This document shows positions 1 to 5,157 of a stretch of DNA of 5,157 nucleotides, piece by piece. Position 1 is the first letter of the stretch; each line of letters starts with the position of its first letter. Location: NCBI GenBank assembly GCA_021784975.1, contig JAJYGU010000149.1, forward strand, positions 1-5,157, given 5' to 3'. This DNA is from Planctomycetota bacterium (GTDB lineage Bacteria; Planctomycetota; Planctomycetia; Pirellulales; Thermoguttaceae). The notes under the pieces were generated by a model. The model searched no databases and had not been told where the DNA came from. It was given only the letters and a program-made list of their open reading frames with translations. The translations under genes and the position numbers were made by a program.

Positions 1-55
1 GGTCTGTGGCCCCAAAAAGTGGTGCGACAATACCAACCCTCAAGGGCGTGCCGAA
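1..55. other. Left edge, no recognisable gene
   Basis: This short stretch lies downstream of the minus-strand oxidase operon. It is open in two plus-strand frames that continue through the adjacent palindrome and antisense to the membrane gene, but neither translation looks like a known protein end. I see no tRNA, promoter or terminator in it. It could hold the tail of a gene lying outside the window, but nothing here supports that. Confidence 0.4.
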
Positions 56-107
56 GGGGACAGTCCCATTTTTGTGGCCTCCTGCCACAAAAATCGGGAC
101 AGTCCCC
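56..107 (+). repeat. Palindromic repeat element, copy 1 (GGGGACAGTCCC type)
   Basis: A long imperfect inverted repeat. The left arm is 56-78, the loop is CTCCT (79-83) and the right arm is 84-107. The arms pair over about 23 bases with one central mismatch and one extra G. The outer GGGAC-A-GTCCC is itself a small palindrome, so the element is nested. An almost identical copy lies in opposite orientation at 2984-3034. The right arm ends one base before the stop codon (111-109) of the minus-strand membrane subunit gene, so the transcript of that operon would end in this hairpin. It could act as a 3' stabiliser or Rho-independent-like stop, although no clean U tract follows. Elements with a GGGGACAGTCCC core are dispersed in many bacterial genomes and resemble REP/RAYT-type palindromes; that family assignment is inference. 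Confidence 0.85.
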
Positions 108-108
108 A

Positions 109-1341
109 TCACCGGTCTGGCTCGCCCTCAGTGACCGTAAGTTTGGCAAGCGCGGCAGACTTTGCCGAAAATACCTGGGCCAGGATCCATGCGACGACGC
201 ACAGGCCCAGCACGAAGATCACCAGGAACATCACCAGCGGGCCCCATTGGACCTCGGTTGGCTGGGCCAAGACGTCGAGAAACGGCCTGAGATTCAGGTT
301 CTGCGCCACCTGCCGGCTGACGGCGTTGATGCCCAATACGCCGAACTGAGCCACGGCCAACCCGGCAGCCGTCGCCCGTTTGGCGTTGCACCAATGCTCC
401 GTCGCCAGCAGCGCCCAGGGCAGGCCGCTGGCCACCGCCGTAAGTCCCGTCAAAACAATGAGCGGAAATCGGAACATGCTCTCCTGCAGCTCCGGCGACC
501 AGGTGCCGAAGACGTACCACGCACCGGCCGTGGCCGTCCAGACCATGCTCACGGTGTAGAGGACCTTGGCGAACTTCCATGCCCACTGCCGATACGCCTC
601 GGTGGCATCGCTCATCAGCCACACGGCGTCGATCACAACCCATACCGCGGTGGTGCCCAGCGCCAAGCCGAACATCAATAGCCAGCGGGGCCATAGGGTT
701 GCATCGCCGATGTTAAGCGCGGTGCCGGTCACGGCCCCGGCGACTCGGGTTGCCTTCCACAATGCCGGCCAGCGTGCAACATGGTCCAGCAGGCTCATGC
801 CGTTGACAAATAAGAAGCCGATGGCCACGAAGAAGACCGCGGCCAGCCAACCCACGAGGCGCTTCCAGGTGGGAATAAGTCGAGAGCCAACTTCAAGGCC
901 ACCCGCCCTCACCCCCGACCCCTCTCCCGCTTGCGGGAGAGGGGAGCCGCGGTCGCCGCGGAGCGCCCAGGCGTAAATGTAGACGCCGTAGTAGGCCGGG
1001 ATCAGCAAACCGATGATGGCCAGCCAGAACCAAGCCATCAAGATCGTGGCCGGATAAAAGAACTTGAAGTACGCCAACTGGACAAACAGCAGCGGCACCA
1101 CGCCGAAGTTGACGCCTACGGCGATGATGACCGGCATCTGCTGAATCAGCCGGGCGGCAAAGCGGCGGCCGTGTTCACGGCCGACCAGGTGCACGCCCAA
1201 GGCCACCAGCAGGCCGGCATACCAGAGGTTCATCGGCACCATGTGCAGCGTGAACCCCAGCACCTTGAAGAACTGGATGAACCAGCAAGGGGCAGGTATG
1301 CCTCCCGACGAGGCCTGATCGACCAGCATCTGCGGATTCAT
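109..1341 (-). CDS. Second membrane subunit of a cytochrome bd-like oxidase (CydA-related paralogue)
   Basis: A 410-residue polytopic membrane protein, probably the partner of the cytochrome c-fused subunit encoded just upstream. Hydrophobic segments lie near residues 19-52, 66-92, 96-127, 162-182, 217-242, 257-279, 290-313, 322-340 and 366-391. The first four echo the CydA core. His33 (T-L-H-M-V-P) sits where CydA has its first-helix heme-ligand His, and GVNFGVV (76-82) matches the CydA second-helix start. The two acidic residues of CydA helix 3 appear to be lost, as that stretch (100-125) has no Glu or Asp. This suggests a degenerate paralogue that holds the active subunit rather than a second full active site. 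The start at 1341 is chosen because GGAGG lies 7 bases upstream. An adjacent ATG at 1344 would add one Met with 4-base spacing. The start ATG shares one base with the upstream stop (TGATG), so translation is coupled. Residues about 129-148 are encoded by an inserted palindromic repeat. It could also be annotated simply as a hypothetical membrane protein; the bd relationship is by eye. Confidence 0.8.
   Translation of the reverse strand: MNPQMLVDQASSGGIPAPCWFIQFFKVLGFTLHMVPMNLWYAGLLVALGVHLVGREHGRRFAARLIQQMPVIIAVGVNFGVVPLLFVQLAYFKFFYPATILMAWFWLAIIGLLIPAYYGVYIYAWALRGDRGSPLPQAGEGSGVRAGGLEVGSRLIPTWKRLVGWLAAVFFVAIGFLFVNGMSLLDHVARWPALWKATRVAGAVTGTALNIGDATLWPRWLLMFGLALGTTAVWVVIDAVWLMSDATEAYRQWAWKFAKVLYTVSMVWTATAGAWYVFGTWSPELQESMFRFPLIVLTGLTAVASGLPWALLATEHWCNAKRATAAGLAVAQFGVLGINAVSRQVAQNLNLRPFLDVLAQPTEVQWGPLVMFLVIFVLGLCVVAWILAQVFSAKSAALAKLTVTEGEPDR
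919..944 (-). repeat. Perfect hairpin repeat inserted in frame within the membrane subunit gene
   Basis: Bases 919-930 and 933-944 are perfect reverse complements of 12 bases with a two-base loop. The hairpin lies inside the coding sequence and encodes residues 133-141 (SPLPQAGEG). The wider peptide GSPLPQAGEGSGVRAGG (132-148) is of a kind seen as the translation of a common dispersed repeat in many genomes; the opposite strand reads LTPDPSPACGRGE. The insert falls in the loop between hydrophobic segments ending near 127 and starting near 162, where extra residues should be tolerated. The reading frame is intact on both sides. Confidence 0.85.
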
Positions 1342-2768
1342 CATTTCACCTCCGAAACTTGCAGCCCCAACCGCATGCCCGCCGGCCGCGGCCGGCTGAT
1401 GCTCATCAGGTAGTCGGTCAGCAATTCGGCCTCGGCGTTCCTGCCGCACCACGGCGGCATAAATAGCACACTGTCCAAGTGTTTCACAGTCGAGAGGACC
1501 AACTCGCGCGAACGCCCTTGCAACAGCGGTCCGACCGCCGAGTAGCCTTGCTTGGCCGCGTGGCAATCGTTGCAGTGATACTGAAAGATCACCGCGCCGA
1601 GCCTGAGGCGATCCTTCACGGGAAGCGCGAGGAGCTTCCGGTTATCAACGTGAGGGTCCCGAAGGAAGATATCCTCGGGATCCGTGGAGCCAACCCAAAT
1701 CAGTTGCGGGTAGTTCTCCTGCACCAAGGCATTTGTCCATCGCCCGCCGTCGAGATAGCCGCTTCTTTGCAAGCTAGCCACCTCCTCGGGCCGAACTTGA
1801 TTGCCCAGCACCACGTTGTAGACCACGAACGGCTTGCGGACCGCCTCGCGGATGAACTCGCCGGTGCTGAAGGCGGCAATGCCAAACAGGCACAAGGCCC
1901 CGGCGAATCCCGGCGAGAGCCAGCCGGGGTTCCGATAGGGTCCGAGGTACAAGAGGAAGAACACGACGATCGTCAGCGCGAAGATCAGCACCACCAGCAC
2001 GTTCAGCACGGCAGCCGCGTCGAGGGCCGCCTTGGCCGACGGCGGCAGGAAATAGTACCACAGAACTCCGCCCGCGGTGACCAGCACGGCCCCCACCAGC
2101 GCCGGCCGGGCGGAGCGCGAGGCGATCATATCGCGCATGGCCGCCTCAGGGATCGTCAGGGAAGCGTGCAGATAGACATAGAGCGAACTGAGCAGCAGCG
2201 CCCCGCCCGTGCGAGCGATGGTCTGCGGCAGAAACTGCGGATTGAAAAACGCGGTCCAGAAGTCCTGATGACCACGCTCAACCCATGCGCCCGGGTTGAG
2301 CATAAAGGCCGTGATGCCGGTAATCAGCACCAGGCTGATCCAGGCCGCCAAGGCATAGATCCAGCCGATGGCGACATGGGTTTTCTCGGGCAGCCGCCCC
2401 CAGTAGTAGAAGAAGACGAAGGCGGCAGTAATCTCCAACACGAAAAAGACCCACTCGGTGGCCCAGCCAAAGACAAAGGTGCGGATGAGCACCTCCGTGG
2501 CCAGCGGAGAGGCCAAACCGATGGTCCACCAAATGCCCACGCCGGTGATCGCGCCGAAGACCACGGTTAACAGAATGAAGAACCGGGCGTGGCGTTTCAG
2601 GTACTCAAGATACTTACGGTCTTGGGTGCGATAGGCGTGGTTCACTTCGACGGCCAGAAACAGTCCCCCGCCGACGGCGTAGTGGGACACCAAGACGTGG
2701 ACCACGGAGATCACCGCGATCAGCATCGGGGAGGTCAGATAAGGGACGTACCACCAAGGATAGTGCAT
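1341..2768 (-). CDS. Cytochrome bd-like oxidase subunit I with C-terminal cytochrome c domain
   Basis: A 475-residue membrane protein of the cytochrome bd superfamily, expected to reduce oxygen at hemes near the periplasmic face. About eight hydrophobic helices span 11-40, 62-85, 98-122, 131-155, 181-203, 222-241, 252-276 and 287-302. Matches to E. coli CydA by eye are His24 (for His19), Glu105 and Glu112 (for the helix-3 Glu pair), L-N-P (158-160), and Glu308 in R-E-A-V-R-K-P (for Glu445 in AEYGRQPW). The CydA b558 ligands His186 and Met393 have no clear counterpart: the region reads T-I-A-R-T-G near 183-188. No Q loop is present. A monoheme cytochrome c domain occupies about 384-458, with C399-N-D-C-H403 and a likely axial Met437 in F-M-P-P-W. 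With an external N-terminus, eight helices place it in the periplasm. The start (MHYPWWYVPY) is chosen because in-frame sequence upstream, to 2837, is repeat-derived; no strong Shine-Dalgarno precedes it. It is the first gene of a two-gene operon. The likely donor is a cytochrome c or other protein rather than quinol. It could be annotated as cytochrome ubiquinol oxidase subunit I. Confidence 0.88.
   Translation of the reverse strand: MHYPWWYVPYLTSPMLIAVISVVHVLVSHYAVGGGLFLAVEVNHAYRTQDRKYLEYLKRHARFFILLTVVFGAITGVGIWWTIGLASPLATEVLIRTFVFGWATEWVFFVLEITAAFVFFYYWGRLPEKTHVAIGWIYALAAWISLVLITGITAFMLNPGAWVERGHQDFWTAFFNPQFLPQTIARTGGALLLSSLYVYLHASLTIPEAAMRDMIASRSARPALVGAVLVTAGGVLWYYFLPPSAKAALDAAAVLNVLVVLIFALTIVVFFLLYLGPYRNPGWLSPGFAGALCLFGIAAFSTGEFIREAVRKPFVVYNVVLGNQVRPEEVASLQRSGYLDGGRWTNALVQENYPQLIWVGSTDPEDIFLRDPHVDNRKLLALPVKDRLRLGAVIFQYHCNDCHAAKQGYSAVGPLLQGRSRELVLSTVKHLDSVLFMPPWCGRNAEAELLTDYLMSISRPRPAGMRLGLQVSEVK
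1346..1353 (-). promoter_or_regulatory. Shine-Dalgarno for the second oxidase subunit
   Basis: The minus strand reads GGAGGTGA here, inside the last codons of the upstream oxidase gene. From the end of GGAGG to the ATG at 1341 is 7 bases, and to the ATG at 1344 it is 4 bases. This favours 1341 as the start. It is the only strong ribosome binding site seen in the window. Confidence 0.75.
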
Positions 2769-2781
2769 GGCTTTTTCCAGG

Positions 2782-2835
2782 GGAGCGCGGGCGTCTCGCC
2801 CGCTTTTTCCGTGGCCGGCGGGACGCCCGCGCTCC
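2782..2835 (-). repeat. GC-rich hairpin repeat in the 5' leader of the oxidase operon
   Basis: Arms 2782-2799 and 2818-2835 are reverse complements over 18 bases apart from one G-T wobble position, with an 18-base spacer. Read through, it gives peptides such as SAGVSPAF, GGTPALQ or SGRDARAP, a signature of a dispersed palindromic repeat that is often mistranslated as the N-terminus of planctomycete and verrucomicrobial proteins. The inner edge is 13 bases upstream of the oxidase start codon. The hairpin would therefore form in the leader if transcription starts upstream of it, and could affect ribosome access or mRNA stability. That effect is inference. Confidence 0.85.
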
Positions 2836-2983
2836 AATACCTATTCAAGTTACTGTGAGGCGGCGACTTACCAGGCGAACGCTGCCTGCCCATTGTTGGG
2901 GCGGAGGTCGATTTTGGCAAGTCACATTCCCATCGAGAGCCGACAACTTTAGTCTGGATGAAGGCGGCACGTGGCCGCGAGGG

Positions 2984-3034
2984 GGGGCTGTCCCGATTTT
3001 TGTGGCAGGAGGCCACAAAAATGGGACCGTCCCC
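2984..3034 (-). repeat. Palindromic repeat element, copy 2 (GGGGACAGTCCC type, inverted)
   Basis: Left arm 2984-3006, loop AGGAG (3007-3011), right arm 3012-3034. Read on the minus strand it matches the 56-107 element with the same CTCCT loop. It differs only by one substitution in the first arm and one missing base in the last arm. The loop sequence sets the orientation and shows the two copies are inverted relative to each other. It lies 148 bases upstream of the secreted protein start and 216 bases upstream of the oxidase start, so it is intergenic. Confidence 0.87.
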
Positions 3035-3181
3035 TTAACGCCCACCCAAATTGCCTAATTGCGCCTTTCGGCGTTTCCTTCTCAAGTCACGCCACTGGCG
3101 GAACCGATACGATTTGCGCGCTACTATCGGCAGCTACGACACCTTGAACGGGAGCGGGACTACTCTTGAGACTGGGGTCTT

Positions 3182-4882
3182 ATGCGTCTTGAGCCCTTTC
3201 TGCAATGCTTGGTCTTGGCCGCAGTGACCGCGCAACCCTCGGCCGGGATGCCCACGGGCGGCTTTTCGGGTCCCGGCGGCCCCACCGCCGGCCCGACCCC
3301 CGCGCTGTCGCCGTCGCCGGCGTTGCCGCAATTGATCGTGACCCGGCACCTGCTGTTTGCAATTCCATTCAGTTTGGAGCCATCGGCCGAGGCGAGCCGG
3401 AAAGTGATCGAGGTGCAGTTGTATGTCTCGAGCGACCGCGGAGCACATTGGCAACTTTACTCCAAGGTCCCGCCCAACCAGCAGCGGTTCGTCTTCCGAA
3501 CGGCCAGCGACGGAGAATACTGGTTCGTGATCCGCACCCTCGATTCCGCCGGTCGGCTCCGGCCGGAGACCATTGGCCCACCGGGGCTGCGGGTGAGGGT
3601 CGACACCCACCCGCCCAAACTCACGCTTGCTGCCCGGCTCATTCCGCCGCGGCAAGTGAGCGTCGGCTGGGAAGTGGACAAATCCTCGCTGAGGCCCGAG
3701 AGCCTCAGTATCCAATATCGCTCTTTGCCGAACGGACCGTGGCAAGTGGTGGTGTTAAATCCGCCCGGCAGCACTCCCAGCAACACAGCCGTCCGGGGCG
3801 AGGCGGTCATTCCGCTGAGACCAGGCGAAGCGATCATCCAGATCCGGGCCGAAGTGGCCGACACCGCCGGCAACATGGGCTTTGCCCACGCCGAGGTCCG
3901 CGCCGACCAACCTGTCAGCACCTGGCCGCCGGCAACAACCGTCGCCCAGCCACCTCGGGCGTTTCAGACTCCACCGCCGGCCGCCCCCACGGCCCCGCCA
4001 GCTTGGAGCGCGCTGGCGCAGCCGGCGGCCCAAAGCCCTCGTGCCGGGGTGTTGGCGACGGGTGACTCGCGGAGCTGGGAACCCAAGGGCTCGGTGGCCA
4101 TTAGCATCAGCCCCGCCATCGGGCGACAACTGCCCGCCGCCGGCGAGTCGCCGAGCCTCGCGCCGTCGATCCCCGGAATGCCTAACGGCGAACATCCGCG
4201 GATGGTCAATTCGCGGCTCTTCGAGCTCGAGTACGACGTGGATGCGGTGGGCCCGTCGGGCATCGGCCGCGTGGAATTGTGGGGCACTCACGACGGCGGT
4301 CAGACCTGGCGGAAATATGAGGCCGCCCAGCAGCGGGGCAACACACTATTGGTAACCGTCGAAGACGAAGGCGTCTATGGCTTCCGCGTGCTGGTGACCA
4401 ACGGCGCGGGCATTGGGCCCAAACCGCCTAAGCGGGGCGATCTTCCGGACCTGTGGGTGGGCGTGGACCTGACTAAACCTACCGCTCGCATTGTCTCGGC
4501 CCGACAGGGGGTCGATTCCGAGGCCGGCCGCCTGATCATCACCTGGCAGGCCGACGACAACATGCTGGCCGCCCGGCCCATTTCGCTCTTGTATAGCCAG
4601 GAGCGCGGCGGGCCGTGGATGCCGATCGCCAGCGGATTGGAGAACCTCAGCCGCTACAGTTGGCCCATCGACGAACACACCCCGACCCGGATGTATCTGC
4701 GGCTTGAGGCGCGCGACGAGGCGGGCAACTTGGGCATCTATGAGACGCCGGAGCCGGTGACCATCGATCGGTCGCCGCCTTCGGTTCATATCCGCGACGT
4801 GCGTTCGCTCCTGCCACCCGCGGCGGCACCGTCGCCGGGGGACTTCTCGCAGCGGAGGGTTTCTCCGCTTCGGGGCGAGTGA
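3182..4882 (+). CDS. Secreted Ig-like/Asp-box protein with internal duplication
   Basis: A 566-residue protein of unknown function. Residues 1-22 look like a short signal peptide (hydrophobic run 7-17), followed by a Pro/Gly/Ala-rich segment (23-50). Two related blocks follow, about 50-245 and 336-530, separated by a Pro/Ala-rich linker (246-335). Matching landmarks sit about 286 residues apart: S-x-D-x-G-x-x-W at 83-90 versus the full Asp box T-x-D-x-G-x-T-W at 369-376; G-E-Y113 versus G-V-Y399; D227-T-A-G-N-M-G versus D512-E-A-G-N-L-G. Each block appears to hold two beta modules. The second of each starts with a V-D-x-x-x-P segment (140-144, 428-433), typical of cell-surface Ig/fibronectin-like repeats. 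A third such segment (I-D-R-S-P-P, 528-533) begins but the protein ends soon after, so the C-terminus may be shortened. The start is the first possible in frame, because TGA lies at 3167-3169; only a weak GGGG precedes it. The gene appears monocistronic. A role in surface structure or carbohydrate or protein binding is possible but not shown. No catalytic motif was recognised. Confidence 0.82.
   Translation: MRLEPFLQCLVLAAVTAQPSAGMPTGGFSGPGGPTAGPTPALSPSPALPQLIVTRHLLFAIPFSLEPSAEASRKVIEVQLYVSSDRGAHWQLYSKVPPNQQRFVFRTASDGEYWFVIRTLDSAGRLRPETIGPPGLRVRVDTHPPKLTLAARLIPPRQVSVGWEVDKSSLRPESLSIQYRSLPNGPWQVVVLNPPGSTPSNTAVRGEAVIPLRPGEAIIQIRAEVADTAGNMGFAHAEVRADQPVSTWPPATTVAQPPRAFQTPPPAAPTAPPAWSALAQPAAQSPRAGVLATGDSRSWEPKGSVAISISPAIGRQLPAAGESPSLAPSIPGMPNGEHPRMVNSRLFELEYDVDAVGPSGIGRVELWGTHDGGQTWRKYEAAQQRGNTLLVTVEDEGVYGFRVLVTNGAGIGPKPPKRGDLPDLWVGVDLTKPTARIVSARQGVDSEAGRLIITWQADDNMLAARPISLLYSQERGGPWMPIASGLENLSRYSWPIDEHTPTRMYLRLEARDEAGNLGIYETPEPVTIDRSPPSVHIRDVRSLLPPAAAPSPGDFSQRRVSPLRGE
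4851..4869 (+). repeat. Short hairpin in the last codons of the secreted protein gene
   Basis: Bases 4851-4857 (AGCGGAG) and 4863-4869 (CTCCGCT) are exact reverse complements around a five-base loop. They encode part of the terminal S-Q-R-R-V-S-P-L-R tail. The tail is basic and unlike the preceding modules, which suggests that repeat sequence supplies the end of the gene. It has no T tract and is not called as a terminator. Confidence 0.5.
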
Positions 4883-4929
4883 GGGAGATTGTCTCCATTT
4901 TCGTCGCCGTGGCTGCCTCGTCCATGGGG

Positions 4930-4956
4930 ACGGGCACATCTTTCGCCTTTGCCCGT
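4930..4956. repeat. Small inverted repeat between convergent genes
   Basis: ACGGGCA (4930-4936) and TGCCCGT (4950-4956) pair over seven bases with a 13-base loop. It lies between the stop codons of the secreted protein gene and the metal transporter, where a bidirectional transcription end would be expected. No U-rich tail follows on either strand, so a terminator role is only possible. The rest of 4883-5009 holds no gene I can support. Confidence 0.35.
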
Positions 4957-4984
4957 GTAACAGCCGACATGGCGCATAGAGGCG

Positions 4985-5002
4985 AAAAAACCCACACCGT
5001 GG
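4985..5002 (-). terminator. Weak candidate intrinsic terminator of the metal transporter gene
   Basis: On the minus strand a CCAC-GGT-GTGG stem loop (5002-4992) is followed by G and six T (4991-4985), starting 7 bases after the transporter stop codon. The T run is good but the stem is only four base pairs, so the call is tentative. Confidence 0.35.
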
Positions 5003-5009
5003 TAACGGA

Positions 5010-5157
5010 TCAGCCGGGGGTAGACGGCATGTCGCAATGGTGCCCGCTAGCGCCACACTCTTCAACCTCGATCTGAATGGTCGAATGAGAGATATGAAAG
5101 CCCTCTTCGAGCATCTCGGCGACGGCCTGCTGAATCCGCTGGGCATCGAGCACGGTC
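5010..5157 (-). CDS. Cation diffusion facilitator metal efflux transporter, C-terminal fragment (partial)
   Basis: The last 48 complete codons of a gene that runs in from beyond the right edge, ending in TGA at 5012-5010. The translation contains V-L-D-A-Q-R-I-Q-Q-A, then M-L-E-E-G-F-H-I-S-H-S-T-I-Q-I-E, then a tail with C-G-A-S-G-H-H-C-D. This matches the C-terminal cytoplasmic domain of CDF transporters such as ZitB and CzcD, where a helix is followed by a strand of the form I-x-H-x-T-I-Q-x-E and then a Cys/His cluster. These proteins export Zn2+, and often Cd2+ or Co2+, from the cytoplasm in exchange for protons; the C-terminal domain dimerises and can bind metal. The membrane helices and catalytic His/Asp sites are outside the window, so substrate cannot be judged. 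The gene is convergent with the secreted protein gene, 127 bases away. Confidence 0.85.
   Translation of the reverse strand, partial: TVLDAQRIQQAVAEMLEEGFHISHSTIQIEVEECGASGHHCDMPSTPG

Larger units (their letters stand above)
2769..3181. other. Divergent intergenic region carrying two palindromic repeats
   Basis: These 413 bases separate the start codons of the minus-strand oxidase operon and the plus-strand secreted protein gene, so promoters for both should lie here. About a quarter is occupied by the hairpin at 2782-2835 and the element at 2984-3034. A weak 4-base-stem hairpin followed by TTT lies at 3062-3076. I could not pick convincing -35/-10 pairs on either strand. The short open frames across this region are spurious, since they mostly translate the repeats. 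Confidence 0.6.

Noticed and set aside
74..349. Two short frames on opposite strands beginning with the same peptide (MASCHKNRDSP), here and at 2735-3016
   Set aside because: The shared peptide results from both frames crossing the two copies of the same palindromic repeat; they are not homologous genes.
1342..1566. Upstream start at 1566 for the second membrane subunit
   Set aside because: It would overlap the cytochrome c domain of the upstream gene by over 200 bases and has a non-membrane, Arg-rich translation. The ATG at 1341 has a strong GGAGG at 7 bases.
1479..2570. Long plus-strand open frame (363 residues) opposite the oxidase subunit I gene
   Set aside because: Its translation is rich in Arg, Gln, Gly and His with no recognisable domain. 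It is the antisense shadow of a well-supported membrane protein gene with high GC.
2769..2837. Upstream start at 2837 for oxidase subunit I, adding 23 residues (MERGRPAGHG...)
   Set aside because: The added residues are the translation of the hairpin repeat at 2782-2835, and MHYPWWYVPY is a natural N-terminus for the family.
3062..3076. CGCC-TTTC-GGCG hairpin followed by TTT as a terminator
   Set aside because: The stem has only four base pairs and no gene ends nearby upstream on the plus strand, so it is not called.
4346..5146. Minus-strand open frame (266 residues) under the end of the secreted protein gene
   Set aside because: Its composition is low-complexity Arg/Pro. It overlaps the secreted protein gene and, in a different frame, the real CDF fragment at 5010-5157.
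1..5157. CRISPR array, tRNA or rRNA, phage or transposase genes
   Set aside because: No regularly spaced direct repeats, no cloverleaf-like sequence and no recombinase or transposase coding signal were seen. The repeats present are isolated palindromes.

Overview
The window looks like a high-GC chromosome segment from a planctomycete, probably in or near the Pirellulales. This is inference from three things: several dispersed palindromic repeats of kinds that recur in planctomycete and verrucomicrobial genomes, a cytochrome c-fused bd-type oxidase gene pair, and a large secreted Ig-like protein rich in proline and alanine. No rRNA, tRNA, CRISPR array, transposase or phage gene was seen.

Layout. 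Bases 1-55 hold nothing recognisable. A palindromic element (56-107) ends one base before the stop codon of the first gene. Two translationally coupled genes then occupy 109-2768 on the minus strand. The upstream one (1341-2768) is a subunit I-like protein of the cytochrome bd oxygen reductase superfamily with a C-terminal c-type cytochrome domain. The downstream one (109-1341) is a second, diverged multi-helix membrane subunit. A 413-base divergent intergenic region (2769-3181) carries a strong hairpin repeat close to the oxidase start codon and a second, inverted copy of the 56-107 element. On the plus strand, 3182-4882 encodes a secreted protein made of a roughly 286-residue duplicated block of beta-rich, Ig-like or Asp-box-like modules. 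At the right edge, 5010-5157 on the minus strand is the C-terminal end of a cation diffusion facilitator (ZitB/CzcD-type) metal efflux transporter, convergent with the secreted protein gene.

How the genes fit together. The two minus-strand genes probably make one membrane complex. The large subunit keeps the CydA-like core (His24, Glu105/Glu112 and Glu308 in an R-E-x-x-R-K-P context). It shows no quinol loop and no clear equivalents of the heme b558 ligands, and it carries a CxxCH heme c domain predicted to lie in the periplasm. This fits an oxygen reductase, or related redox enzyme, fed by cytochrome c or another protein donor rather than by quinol. The secreted protein and the metal transporter show no visible functional link to it.

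The most notable structural feature is repeat invasion. At least three palindrome families lie in 5 kb: one inside a coding sequence and in frame, one in the 5' leader of the oxidase operon, and one as an inverted pair flanking the operon.
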